In this document: positions 52,361 to 63,895 of the stretch, piece after piece
Numbering within the stretch: the first letter of the stretch is position 1
Layout of the letters: every line of letters begins with the position of its first letter
NCBI GenBank assembly: GCA_031761405.1
Contig: JASEVX010000001.1
Location: forward strand, 109,590,726-109,654,725
Length of the DNA stretch: 64,000 bases
DNA from: Serripes groenlandicus
Lineage: Eukaryota; Mollusca; Bivalvia; Cardiida; Cardiidae
Direction of reading: 5' to 3'
Program-made: the position numbers and the translations under genes
Notes under the pieces: model-generated
The model's input: the letters and a program-made list of their open reading frames with translations, nothing else
What the model was told of the DNA's origin: nothing
Database searches by the model: none

Positions 52361-53076
52361 TTATACTATTTTGTTTAGAACCATTAAATTGGTTTTATGA
52401 TGTTATCTGTAAATTTGGTGAAAGGTATTTGAGTTTGTATTACTTCCTTTCCATGAAACCATTTGCATGGATATACAAATAGAAATGACTGAAAAGAAGT
52501 CAGTTTTTAAATCCAACTCAATTAGTTTATACATTTTAGTTTCTTTTGATTGCGTCAGGTTCGTGGTCAACAAATCAAGTGAGTAGTACTGAAGGAAAAC
52601 AAACATTAACGCAGTTAGAACACGTGTTGAAAAAGACATGTCTGTGCATTCATGCATCCACAATAATACGGTTTTACAGAAGTTTCATGGAAATGTCTAT
52701 GTATATTTGGCGAATAGTTCATTGTCAGATCAAACTACACAGTTGTGCTTGTTGATCTGGTTATACATTCGTCGAAAATTCATTTCCTTTGGGATTTTTT
52801 GCGGAGAAAAGCTTATATTTGTCCTACACTGTCTACTGATTTATGAACTCGGAACCACCCAGTAAGGTTTGTACCCGGATATAGGGGTTTAGTATATGCC
52901 GGGTCAGGTAAATAGGGGTCGTATTGAAAAATGGGTTTTCGCCAGAAGTATAACACTTACTCTACTACTAAGTGTAGTCGAAAAGTGTAGACTTTCATGA
53001 GACTGCTTATTCTTAATCGATTCGTCGGTCGGTTCACATGTTGGTCATTTGTTTGTTAACTCGCTAATTTCTTAAT
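52361..53076. other. Noncoding, nothing identified
   Basis: Frames of 69-86 codons on both strands overlap one another and have no recognisable features. Confidence 0.3.
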
Positions 53077-53200
53077 AACCCTTTCCCTCATGCGACAATT
53101 CTGCACGTTTGGTGCAATTTCTTCTTTTGTCACTATGTTATCAAAACGCAGTCTGCTGCAGAGGCGTCAGTAAGCGTCTATATGAGGGAAAGTGTTTATT
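53077..53200. mobile_element. MITE-2 deletion derivative, 124 bp
   Basis: The outer ends are intact ('aataaccctttccctcatgc' and 'tatatgagggaaagtgtt'), but the left arm jumps from 'cgacaattctgca' straight to 'cgtttggtgcaatttcttct'. About 100 bases are lost compared with the copy at 32443. The junction lies at a shared 'gca'. Confidence 0.75.
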
Positions 53201-53696
53201 CATTCATTCGTTCATTTAGCGCAATATTTAACAAATGCATAGAGATATACTGCTAAAAGAAAAATGCATCTATAATTTACTTACATATATAAGTAAGGTT
53301 GTGAAGATTATTATATTTTATAGTAGGCCTAACTGAGTTCTGATTGGTAGATTGGTAACCATGAGCTACCAAATCCTTTCACTGAAGGCAGGGTTGTTGT
53401 TATATTTCATGGTTGGTTATTATTCCGAATGTGTACACGTTGTGTGTGTAATTGGGCTTTCAACAGTAAACTAACTTTAGATGTATTTATATTGAGGTAT
53501 AAAGTTGACACCTTGACTGCGAGCTGATATAATTACATCTCTTAAGTTGTACCAATATCCACAAGTCTTAGATCTACAGAATATACTCTCCAATTAGAAT
53601 GTATTACAGGATATACACGAGATTCTTTAATAAACGTCTATGAATATAATATATTGAATACAATTCATTTACCGCAGCTTATCCTTTTTGCTAACC
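53201..53696. other. Noncoding, nothing identified
   Basis: AT-rich DNA with no supported frame or repeat. Confidence 0.35.
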
Positions 53697-53700
53697 AACA

Positions 53701-54222
53701 GGCACGCAGCCATACATGCATTCGATACCATGAGTCAACAGGCACGCAGCCAGACATGCATTCGATACCATGAGTCAACAGGCACGCAACCAGTCATGCA
53801 TTCGATACCATGAGTCAACAGGCACGCAGCCAGACATGCATTCGATACCATGAGTCAACAGGCACGCAGCCAGACATGCATTCGATACCATGAGTCAACA
53901 GGCACGCAACCAGACATGCATTCGATACCATAAGTCAACAGGCACGCAACCAGAGATGCATTCGATACCATGAGTCAACAGGCACGCAGCCAGACATGCA
54001 TTCGATACCACGAGTCAACAGGCACGCAGCCAGACATGCATTCGATACCATGAGTCAACAGGCACGCAGCCAGACATGCATTCGATACCATGAGTCAACA
54101 GGCACGCAGCCAGACATGCATTCGATACCATGAGTCAACAGGCACGCAGCCAGACATGCATTCGATACCATGAGTCAACAGGCACGCAGTCAGACATGCA
54201 TTTGATACCACGAGTCAACAGG
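53701..54222. repeat. Tandem array, 40 bp x 13
   Basis: The unit is 'ggcacgcagccagacatgca' plus 'ttcgataccatgagtcaaca', with an exact 40-base step and very few substitutions. It is a tandem repeat with no variable spacers, so not a CRISPR array. Confidence 0.95.
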
Positions 54223-54227
54223 CTAGC

Positions 54228-54340
54228 AGCTCACCACCCGGTCATATCAAAACGGACATAATTTTCGGGTATTCAGATTCGAACATTCGACCGCCGAAAG
54301 CAGATGTCTTAACAACTAGACAACTGTACCGCTATAGTAG
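54228..54340 (-). repeat. Possible tRNA-like SINE head
   Basis: On the minus strand, 'ggtacagttgtctagttgtt' and 'ggtcgaatgttcgaatctga' recall the A and B boxes of a tRNA head. No body or tail is recognised. Confidence 0.3.
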
Positions 54341-54433
54341 TTCTTAAACGGAAACATAAGTGAAGTTTTGATGATATCCATTGTCTGCGTACACTTCAAC
54401 TTTGTCGTTTGCAGGTAAATCTCATTTCGTCTG

Positions 54434-54584
54434 CGATTCTAAATAAATAATACTAAATATGGAGGGCGTCTAGCGATTCTAAATAAATAATACTAAATAT
54501 GGAGGGCGTCTAGCGATTCTAAATAAATAATACTAAATATGGAGGGCGTCTAGCGATTCTAAATAAATAATACTAAATATGGCG
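54434..54584. repeat. Tandem array, 40 bp x 3.7
   Basis: 'gcgattctaaataaataata' plus 'ctaaatatggagggcgtcta' repeats exactly; the last unit breaks off after 'aatatgg'. Unrelated to the 40-bp array at 53701. Confidence 0.95.
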
Positions 54585-54609
54585 ATTTAGATTTTTAATT
54601 CATCCGTGT

Positions 54610-55290
54610 ACAGTGAAGAATCAGGTGAGTTTGTGCTAACGTACAGTCTCAGGTGAGTTTGTGCTAACGTATAGTCTTAGGTGAGTTTGTCATAACGTAC
54701 AGTCTTAGGTGAGTTTGTCATAACGTACAGTCTTAGGTGAGTTTGTCATAATGTACAGTCTCAGATGACTTTGTCTTAACGCACAGTCACAGGTGAGTTA
54801 ATCCTAACGTACAGTCTCAAGTGAGTTTGTGCTAACGAGTGGTCTCAGGTGAGTTTGTGCTAACGTACAGTATCAGGTGAGTTTGTCCTAACGTACAGTC
54901 TCAAGTGAGTTTGTGCTAACGTGTGATCTCAGGTGAGTTTGTGCTAACGTACAGTCGCAGGTGAGTTTGTCCTAATGTACAGTCTCAAGTGAGTTTGTCC
55001 TAACGTGTGGTCTCGGGTGAGTTTGTGCTAACGTACAGTCTCAGGTGAGTTTGTCCTAACGTACAGTCTCAGGTGAGTTTGTCCTAACGTACAGTCTCAA
55101 GTGAGTTTGTGCTAACGTGTGGTCTCAGGTGAGTTTGTCCTAACGTACAGTCTCAGGTGAGTTTGTCCTAACGTACAGTCGCAGGTGAGTTTGTCCTAAC
55201 GTACAGTCTCAGACGACTTTGTCCTATAGCACAGTCTCAGGTGAGTTTGTCCTAACGTACAGTCTCAAGTGAGTTTGTCCTTACGAACAA
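54610..55290. repeat. 28-bp tandem array, block 1 (~24 units)
   Basis: The unit is 'acagtctcaggtgagtttgt' plus 'cctaacgt', with many one-base variants. It is the same repeat as the block at 56394. Confidence 0.95.
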
Positions 55291-55794
55291 GATAAAATAT
55301 ACAAGATATTTATTTCGCAATTTAGGCCACCGGCCCATCATACAACATAATGAATAAGTATATACAACAGGGAAAATAGTTAAAATATTGAAAGAGTCAC
55401 GAATTTTGAGGTATTGTATACTTCAGACGGATATTTGTATTTAATATTGCATAACATTTGTCAAGAGTCTTGTTGTTTATCCAGGATACGTTAAAATAAA
55501 TGTCTCTTTAATCATCATATGTAGAACATTCGTAAAAGAAGTGAAACTCATCTTCAATAATATACATATTTTTATTGGTTCTCTCTTCTAGAGACCCTTA
55601 AAGTCGGTCTTCGTTTCTGTCCGTTTGTTTGTTTGTGGCAAGCGTAGTGCCAAAACTATTCAACAGATTTCGACCAAACGTAGTAGGGATGAAGGGTCTA
55701 TGCTCTAGTTGTTCCTTTTGTAGTATGGTCGCACCGTTGTTATGGAAACGGGCGAAAACTATCTCCTCCCACAGTTTTTCGAATTTAGAAACCA
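55291..55794. other. Non-satellite spacer in the 28-bp array
   Basis: About 0.5 kb with no gene. 'tttgtttgtttgtggcaagc' and 'caacagatttcgaccaaacg' near 55625-55680 look like part of a dispersed repeat. The opposing 65- and 74-codon frames are mutual shadows. Confidence 0.35.
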
Positions 55795-56184
55795 CTCGGT
55801 GTGCGTTGTGTAGCCCATCAGTTGCTACATCGAATGATCGTCCCGATTTTTGATCCGTCTCTTCGTTTTCTTAATATTTGAGTTGCCGTAAGGGGTACCA
55901 TTTCCGCGGAAAACACAGACACGTCAAAACTAAATATATTGACACAAAAAGAAATGGTTTCCTATTACCTGATCGCTGATTGGCTAAACCTCGGTGTGCG
56001 TTGTGTAGCCAATCAGTTGCTACATCGAATAATCGTCCCGATTTTTAATCCGTCTCTTCGTTTTCTTAATATTTGAGTTGACGTAAGGGGTACCATTTCC
56101 GCGGAAAACACAGACACGTCAAAACTAAATATATCGACACAAAAAGAAATGGTTTCCTATTACCTGATCGCTGATTGGCTAAAA
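55795..56184. repeat. Tandem duplication, 195 bp x 2
   Basis: 'ctcggtgtgcgttgtgtagc' starts at 55795 and 55990. Both copies run through 'ggggtaccatttccgcggaa' to 'ctgatcgctgattggctaaa' with only a few differences. It lies within the non-satellite spacer of the 28-bp array. Confidence 0.9.
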
Positions 56185-56393
56185 ATCCGGACACGACCAA
56201 ATATCGACCAACCAGAGAGCACTTCACATAGCCATTACAACTTCCGTTTCCCGTACTTTTACACGAGGAGAAGAAATATTCAAGTGAATTTGACGCTGTT
56301 CTCGAGACAACTCGATAGCTTGTGTCAATTTTCGTGCGGTGTCGTGAGAGTAGAGACAAGAGATAACCATCGTCGCAGTATGCTTGGCTTACG

Positions 56394-59300
56394 AACAGTC
56401 TCAGATGAGTTTGTGCTAACGTACAGTCTCAGGTGAGTTTGTCCCAACGTACAGTCTCAAGTGAGTTTGTCCTAACGTGCAGTCTCAGGTGAGTTTGTGC
56501 TAACGTACAGTCTCAGGTGAGTTTGACCTAACGTCCTAACGTACAGTCTTAGTTGAGTTTGTCCTAACGTACAGTCTCAGATAAGTTTGTGCTTACGTAC
56601 AGTCTCAGGTGATTCTGTCCTAACGTAGAGTCACAAATGAGTATGTGATTTCTTACAGAATTAGGTGAGTTTATGTTTACGTACAGTCTCAGGTGATTCT
56701 ATCCTAATGTAGAGTCTCAGATGAGTTTGTGCTTACGTACATTCTCAGATGAGTTCATGCTTAGGTACAGTATCAGATGAGTGTGTACTTACGTACTGTC
56801 TCAGATGAGTTTGTCGTTACGTAAGTCTCAGATGAGTTTGTGATTAGGCACAGTCTCAGATGAGTTTATGCTTACGTACAGTATCAGATGAGTGTGTCGT
56901 TACGTACAGTCTCAGATGAGTGTATTCTTAGGTACAGTCTCAGATGAGTGTATACGTACGTACAGTCTCATGTGAGTTTGTCCTAACGTACAGTCTCAGG
57001 TGAGTTTGTCCTAACGTACAGTCTCAGGAGAGTTTGTCCTAACGTACAGTCTCAAGTGAGTGTGTCGAAACGTACAGTATCGAGTGAGTTTGTCCTAACG
57101 TACAGTCTTATGTGAGTTTTTCATAACGTACAGTCTCAGGTGAGTTTGTCCTAACGTACAGTTTCAAATGAGTTTTATCTTACGTACAGTATCAAGTGAG
57201 TTTGTCGTTACGTAAGTCTCAGATGAGTGTGTCGTTACGTACAGTCTCAGATGAGTTTGTGATTAGGCACAGTCTCAGATGAGTTTATGCTTACGTACAG
57301 TATCAGATGAGTGTGTCGTTACGTACAGTCTCAGATGAGTGTATTCTTAGGTACAGTCTCAGATGAGTGTATGCTTACGTACAGTCTCATATGAGTTTGT
57401 CCTAACGTACAGTATCAAGTGAGTTTGTCCTAACGTACAGTCTTATGTGAGTTTTTCATAACGTACAGTCTCCGGTGAGTTTGTCCTAACGTACAGTTTC
57501 AAGTGAGTTTTATCTTACGTACAATCTCAAGTGAGTTTGTCCGAACGAACAGTCTCAAGTGTGTTTGACCTAACGTGCGGTCTCAGGTGAGTTTGTCCTA
57601 ACGTACAGTCTCAGGTGAGTTTGTCAGAACGTACAGTCAAGGTGAGTTTGTCCTAACGTACTGTTTCAAGTGAGTTTTTCCTTACGTACAATCTCAAGTG
57701 AGTTTGTCCGAACGTACAGTCAAGGTGAGTTTGTCCTTACGTAGAATCTCAAGTGAGTTTTTCCTAACACGTACAGTCTCAAGTGTGTTTGACCTAACGT
57801 GCGGTCTCATGTGAGTTTGTCCTAACACGTACAGTCCGAAGTGAGTTTGACCTATTGTGCGGTCTCAGTTGAGTTTGTCCTAACGTACAGTCTCAGGTGA
57901 GTGTGTTCTAACGCACAGTCTCAAGTGCGTTTGTCCTTACGTACCGTCTCAGATAAGTTTGTGCTTACGTACAGTCTCAAGTGATTATGTCATGATCAGA
58001 TGAGTTCATGCTTAGGTACAGTATCAGATGAGTGTGTACTTACGTACTGTCTCAGATGAGTTTGTCGTTACGTAAGTCTCAGATGAGTTTGTGATTAGGC
58101 ACAGTCTCAGATGAGTTTATGCTTACGTACAGCATCAGATGAGTGTGTCGTTACGTACAGTCTCAGATGAGTGTATTCTTAGGTACAGTCTCAGATGAGT
58201 GTATACGTACGTACAGTCTCATGTGAGTTTGTCCTAACGTACAGTCTCAGGTGAGTTTGTCCTAACGTACAGTCTCAGGAGAGTTTGTCCTAACGTACAG
58301 TCTCAAGTGAGTGTGTCGAAACGTACAGTATCGAGTGAGTTTGTCCTAACGTACAGTCTTATGTGAGTTTTTCATAACGTACAGTCTCAGGTGAGTTTGT
58401 CCTAACGTACAGTTTCAAATGAGTTTTATCTTACGTACAGTATCAAGTGAGTTTGTCGTTACGTAAGTCTCAGATGAGTGTGTCGTTACGTACAGTCTCA
58501 GATGAGTTTGTGATTAGGCACAGTCTCAGATGAGTTTATGCTTACGTACAGTATCAGATGAGTGTGTCGTTACGTACAGTCTCAGATGAGTGTATTCTTA
58601 GGTACAGTCTCAGATGAGTGTATGCTTACGTACAGTCTCATATGAGTGTATGCTGACGTACAGTCTCAAGTGAGTTTGTCCTATTGTACAGTCTCAGGTG
58701 AGTTTGTCCTAACGTACAGTCTCAGGTGAGTTTGTCCTAACGTACAGTCTCAGGAGAGTTTGTCCTAACGTACAGTCTCATGTGAGTTTGTCCTAACGTA
58801 CAGTATCAAGTGAGTTTGTCCTAACGTACAGTCTTATGTGAGTTTTTCATAACGTACAGTCTCCGGTGAGTTTTTCCTAACGTACAGTTTCAAGTGAGTT
58901 TTATCTTACGTACAATCTCAAGTGAGTTTGTCCGAACGAACAGTCTCAAGTGTGTTTGACCTAACGTGCGGTCTCAGGTGAGTTTGTCCTAACGTACAGT
59001 CTCAGGTGAGTTTGTCAGAACGTACAGTCAAGGTGAGTTTGTCCTAACGTACTGTTTCAAGTGAGTGTTTCCTTACGTACAATCTCAAGTGAGTTTGTCC
59101 GAACGTACAGTCAAGGTGAGTTTGTCCTTACGTAGAATCTCAAGTGAGTTTTTCCTAACACGTACAGTCTCAAGTGTGTTTGACCTAACGTGCGGTCTCA
59201 TGTGAGTTTGTCCTAACACGTACAGTCCGAAGTGAGTTTGACCTATTGTGCGGTCTCAGTTGAGTTTGTCCTAACGTACAGTCTCAGGTGAGTGTGTTCT

Positions 59301-59905
59301 AACGCACAGTCTCAAGTGCGTTTGTCCTTACGTACCGTCTCAGATAAGTTTGTGCTTACGTACAGTCTCAAGTGATTATGTCATAACGTACAGTCTCAGA
59401 TGAGATTGTGCTAACGTACAGTCTCAGATGAGTTTGTCGTTACGCACAGTCTCAGATGAGTTTATTAATACGTACAGTCTCAGATGAGTTTGTGCTAACG
59501 TACAGTCTCAGATGAGATTGTCCTTACGTACAGTCTCAGATGAGTGTATACTAACGTACAGTCTAAGGTGAGTTTGTCTTTACGTACAGTCTCAGATGAG
59601 TTCGTGCTAACGTACAGTCTTAGATGAGTGTGTGCTTACGTACAGTCTCATATGAGTTTGTCCTTATGTACAGCTTCAGATGAGTTTGTGCTTACGTACA
59701 GTCTCAGGTGAGTTTGTCCTTACGCACATACTCCGATGAGTTTCTGCTTACGTACAGTCTCAGATAAGTTTTTGTCCTTACGTAGTCTCAGGTGAGTTAT
59801 GCTTTCGTAGAGTCAAAGGTGAGTTTTTCCTTACGTACAGTATCAGATTTGTTTGTGCTAACGTACAGTCTCATATGAGTTTGTGATTACGTACAGTCTC
59901 GGATG
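56394..59905. repeat. 28-bp tandem array, block 2 (~125 units)
   Basis: It consists of units like 'acagtctcagatgagtttgt' plus 'gcttacgt' or 'cctaacgt'. Several subfamilies occur (caggtgagt, cagatgagt, caagtgagt). A segment of about 1.25 kb (56745-57993) recurs as 57996-59373 with the same order of variants plus ~129 extra bases. Confidence 0.95.
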
Positions 59906-60164
59906 AGTTTTCATTGTCAGCCTATAGTGGTGAATAGATCTGTATGGCTAATTTAATCAATAAAACAGAAGTGTTGCAAATGTTCCAAACGTAGGGATCA
60001 ACATGACTTCATATCGCTTTTCACGCCTCATGTACAATTGAAAGGTTTCATAACGTTTTTCTTTAATCCTTATCCCGGAAAATGAATTTAACCGAAATCC
60101 CCTTCGGTCGGATTTATGACAAGTTCTTAAATGTTTTTGGACTAGTCTGTGCTTAATATTAACA
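59906..60164. other. Noncoding, nothing identified
   Basis: A 95-codon minus-strand frame begins in the SINE head that follows, so it has no support as a gene. Confidence 0.35.
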
Positions 60165-60245
60165 AGACCGCCTCGGTTGTGAAGTGGTAGAGCGTCCTCA
60201 TCGGGTGCGGGAGGTCGTGGGTCATACGCGGCTTGGTCATACAAC
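60165..60245 (+). repeat. SINE head fragment
   Basis: 'gaccgcctcggttgtgaagt' and 'ggtgcgggaggtcgtgggtc' are the tRNA head of the common SINE, missing the central B-box bases. 'ttggtcatacaactacttta' is the start of the body. Confidence 0.6.
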
Positions 60246-60514
60246 TACTTTAAAATGGTAGTGTAAGACGGTGTATTTTCCCGTGTCGCATTGGGCGTGG
60301 TTGTATACCTGCCTTCCAATGGAGGTTCACGGGAAGGATCGTGCGTGTAGGTGAGGAACGTGCCAAACACTTTCTGCGCGCGCATCCACTTGCGCCGCAC
60401 TCGTTCACTTTCCCTCGCTGTTGCTTCACGGCAGGTTGCTCTCAAAGACTTTTACAAGTATTATTTTATCCTCATTGGTAAGATATTAGCTACTTGTTAA
60501 TTTCATTACTGTAT

Positions 60515-61350
60515 ATATACTAAAGGAAAAAAGTTTAGCGACATAGGTTTAAATATCAATATATAACCAGTCATACTATAGAAACATACAATTTCGTGTT
60601 TAATCTCTTTATGAAGGTTTTTAATCAAAGTGAAGACATTTGCTTCCGCCTTTCAGACAGTTAACGTCACATGAAAAAACAACTACCAAAATTTAAATAA
60701 CACAACTAGTCAGTATCTTGTATGGCCAGATGTCCTAAGTCTATTGCGAACAGTCCGAGCACATACTTGCGTACCAGTACCATTCCATAGAGTGTTGGCT
60801 ACCCACACACTAGTTTTGAACCGATTACGTCTTGAAGACGTCACGACATAGTTATCTTCCCGTTGGGTTGTTTTTTAGGCCTACCTGAGCGCTGTCTATC
60901 TCACATTTCCTTATTGTTCATATCGTGTCCTCAGGCGGTGTATTGTGCTCATGTGGACCCCAAAATGCACAGCGACATCTTTAACAAGCATGCCAGCCTC
61001 CAACATGCCCAAAGCTTGTTGACGTCTGTCTAACGTCATCCTAGGTACACGCCCCATAGCAAAAATCTTTGAGTTTTATTCCGTATTGTTTACTTCTGCT
61101 TATAAACGATTATGTCTGTACATGTGGGAATCGATTTTACACAACCCGTCTTGCTGTGCACGTGCACATTGTGATTTCGGCAAATCAGCCGGTCAACCAT
61201 TATGGTACAAAAGATTCACACTAAAATGTGTTAAGTCGATTGGGAATGAGCATGCCTACATGTTATATGAATAGTTTGCATGCTAGAATGGCCCAAAATT
61301 GAGTTCTTTTACTTTAAAGTATGTCGCTAAACTTTTTTCCTTTAGTATAT
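60515..61350. mobile_element. Tc1/mariner-type transposon relic, 836 bp
   Basis: 'atatactaaaggaaaaaagt' plus 'ttagcgacat' on the left pairs with the exact inverted counterpart on the right ('atgtcgctaaacttttttcc', 'tttagtatat'), about 30 bp. TA stands at both ends. The inside contains a decayed transposase N-terminus on the minus strand and lacks the catalytic region, so the element is a deletion derivative. Confidence 0.8.
60693..61057 (-). pseudogene. Tc1-like transposase N-terminal remnant
   Basis: From the ATG at 61057 the minus strand reads MGRVPRMTLDRRQQALGMLE and then AGMLVKDVAVHFGVHMSTIH with RLRTRYEQ. This is the paired helix-turn-helix DNA-binding start of Tc1 transposases. After an in-frame stop, shifted pieces follow (RPKK, then RNRFKTSVWVAN). 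The DDE/D catalytic domain is missing. Confidence 0.75.
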
Positions 61351-61511
61351 GTCTTTTGTCAATTATTATACTTTTGTTTATCTTACCATGGAGTAAATTC
61401 ATGTTAACTCATGTATAACTCATAATCATCGTAAATATCATAAACGTCAATTTCAGGCTTAACTGTACATTAAAAGATAATTGAACTACACCCGTATTGT
61501 TATAATACCCC
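61351..61511. other. Noncoding spacer
   Basis: AT-rich, no feature seen. Confidence 0.35.
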
Positions 61512-63895
61512 CGGTTACAGTAGTAATGTCTGCCCTCGTTGGCGTTTAGGGTTGCAGGGTTTGCATAACGATTGACTGGCTGGTGTAAGGATAAATGGAC
61601 CAGTAGTACATGTATGTTTTCACGGAGATGTCGTGATATAATTGAAAAATGGACCAGTAGTACATGTATGTGTTCACGGAGATGTCGTGATATAATAGAT
61701 CAGTAGTACATGTATGTTTTCACGGAGATGTCGTGATATAATGGACCAGTAGTACATGTATGTTTTCACGGAGATGTCGTGATATAATGGACCAGTAGTA
61801 CATGTATGTTTTCACGGAGATGTCGTGATATAATGGACCAGTAGTACATGTATGTGTTCACGGAGATGTCGTGATATAATGGACCAGTAGTACATGTATG
61901 TGTTCACGGAGATGTCGTGATATAATGGACCAGTAGTACATGTATGTGTTCACGGAGATGTCGTGATATAATGGATCAGTAGTACATGTATGTTTTCACG
62001 GAGATGTCGTGATATAATGGACCAGTAGTACATGTATGTTTTCACGGAGATGTCGTGATATAATGGACCAGTAGTACATGCATGTTTTCACGGAGATGTC
62101 GTGATATAATGGACCAGTAGTACATGTATGTGTTCACGGAGATGTCGTGATATAATGGATCAGTAGTACATGTATGTGTTCACGGAGATGTCGTGATATA
62201 ATGGATCAGTAGTACATGTATGTTTTCACGGAGATGTCGTGATATAATGGACCAGTAGTACATGTATGTTTTCACGGAGATGTCGTGATATAATGGACCA
62301 GTAGTACATGTATGTTTTCACGGAGATGTCGTGATATAATGGACCAGTAGTACATGTATGTGTTCACGGAGATGTCGTGATATAATGGACCAGTAGTACA
62401 TGTATGTTTTCACGGAGATGTCGTGATATAATGGACCAGTAGTACATGTATGTTTTCACGGAGATGTCGTGATATAATGGACCAGTAGTACATGTATGTG
62501 TTCACGGAGATGTCGTGATATAATGGATCAGTAGTACATGTATGTTTTCACGGAGATGTCGTGATATAATGGACCAGTAGTACATGTATGTTTTCACGGA
62601 GATGTCGTGATATAATGGACCAGTAGTACATGTATGTTTTCACGGAGATGTCGTGATATAATGGACCAGTAGTACATGTATGTTTTCACGGAGATGTCGT
62701 GATATAATGGACCAGTAGTACATGTATGTGTTCACGGAGATGTCGTGATATAATGGATCAGTAGTACATGTATGTGTTCACGGAGATGTCGTGATATAAT
62801 GGACCAGTAGTACATGTATGTGTTCACGGAGATGTCGTGATATAATGGATCAGTAGTACATGTATGTTTTCACGGAGATGTCGTGATATAATGGACCAGT
62901 AGTACATGTATGTGTTCACGGAGATGTCGTGATATAATGGACCAGTAGTACATGTATGTTTTCACGGAGATGTCGTGATATAATGGACCAGTAGTACATG
63001 TATGTGTTCACGGAGATGTCGTGATATAATGGATCAGTAGTACATGTATGTGTTCACGGAGATGTCGTGATATAATGGATCAGTAGTACATGTATGTGTT
63101 CACGGAGATGTCGTGATATAATGGACCAGTAGTACATGTATGTTTTCACGGAGATGTCGTGATATAATGGACCAGTAGTACATGTATGTTTTCACGGAGA
63201 TGTCGTGATATAATGGACCAGTAGTACATGTATGTTTTCACGGAGATGTCGTGATATAATGGACCAGTAGTACATGTATGTGTTCACGGAGATGTCGTGA
63301 TATAATGGATCAGTAGTACATGTATGTGTTCACGGAGATGTCGTGATATAATGGATCAGTAGTACATGTATGTTTTCACGGAGATGTCGTGATATAATGG
63401 ATCAGTAGTACATGTATGTTTTCACAGAGATGTCGTGATATAATGGACCAGTAGTACATGTATGTGTTCACGGAGATGTCGTGATATAATGGACCAGTAG
63501 TACATGTATGTTTTCACGGAGATGTCGTGATATAATGGACCAGTAGTACATGTATGTGTTCACGGAGATGTCGTGATATAATGGATCAGTAGTACATGTA
63601 TGTGTTCACGGAGATGTCGTGATATAATGGATCAGTAGTACACGTATGTGTTCACGGAGATGTCGTGATATAATGGATCAGTAGTACATGTATGTGTTCA
63701 CGGAGATGTCGTGATATAATGGATCAGTAGTACATGTATGTGTTCACGGAGATGTCGTGATATAATGGACCAGTAGTACATGTATGTGTTCACGGAGATG
63801 TCGTGATATAATGGACCAGTAGTACATGTATGTGTTCACGGAGATGTCGTGATATAATTGAAAAATGGTTGAAAGCGGCGTAAATCACCAAAACA
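61512..63895 (+). repeat. SINE with internal 46-bp tandem array (49 units)
   Basis: The left flank is SINE body ('gttggcgtttagggttgcag', 'gattgactggctggtgtaag') and the right flank is the SINE tail ('ttgaaagcggcgtaaatcac', 'aaacaatcgcataatcaa'). Between them the stretch 'ggaccagtagtacatgtatg', 'tgttcacggagatgtcgtga', 'tataat' is repeated. The first unit starts at 61597 and is followed by 'tgaaaaat'. The second starts at 61651, and 47 further steps of exactly 46 bases lead to the last at 63813, after which 'tgaaaaat' appears again. Units differ mainly at two sites (ggacc/ggatc and tgttttc/tgtgttc). Confidence 0.95.

Noticed and set aside
53701..54222. Regular 40-bp repeats that resemble a CRISPR array at first sight
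   Set aside because: The units are directly adjacent with no variable spacers, and the surroundings are eukaryotic. It is a minisatellite.
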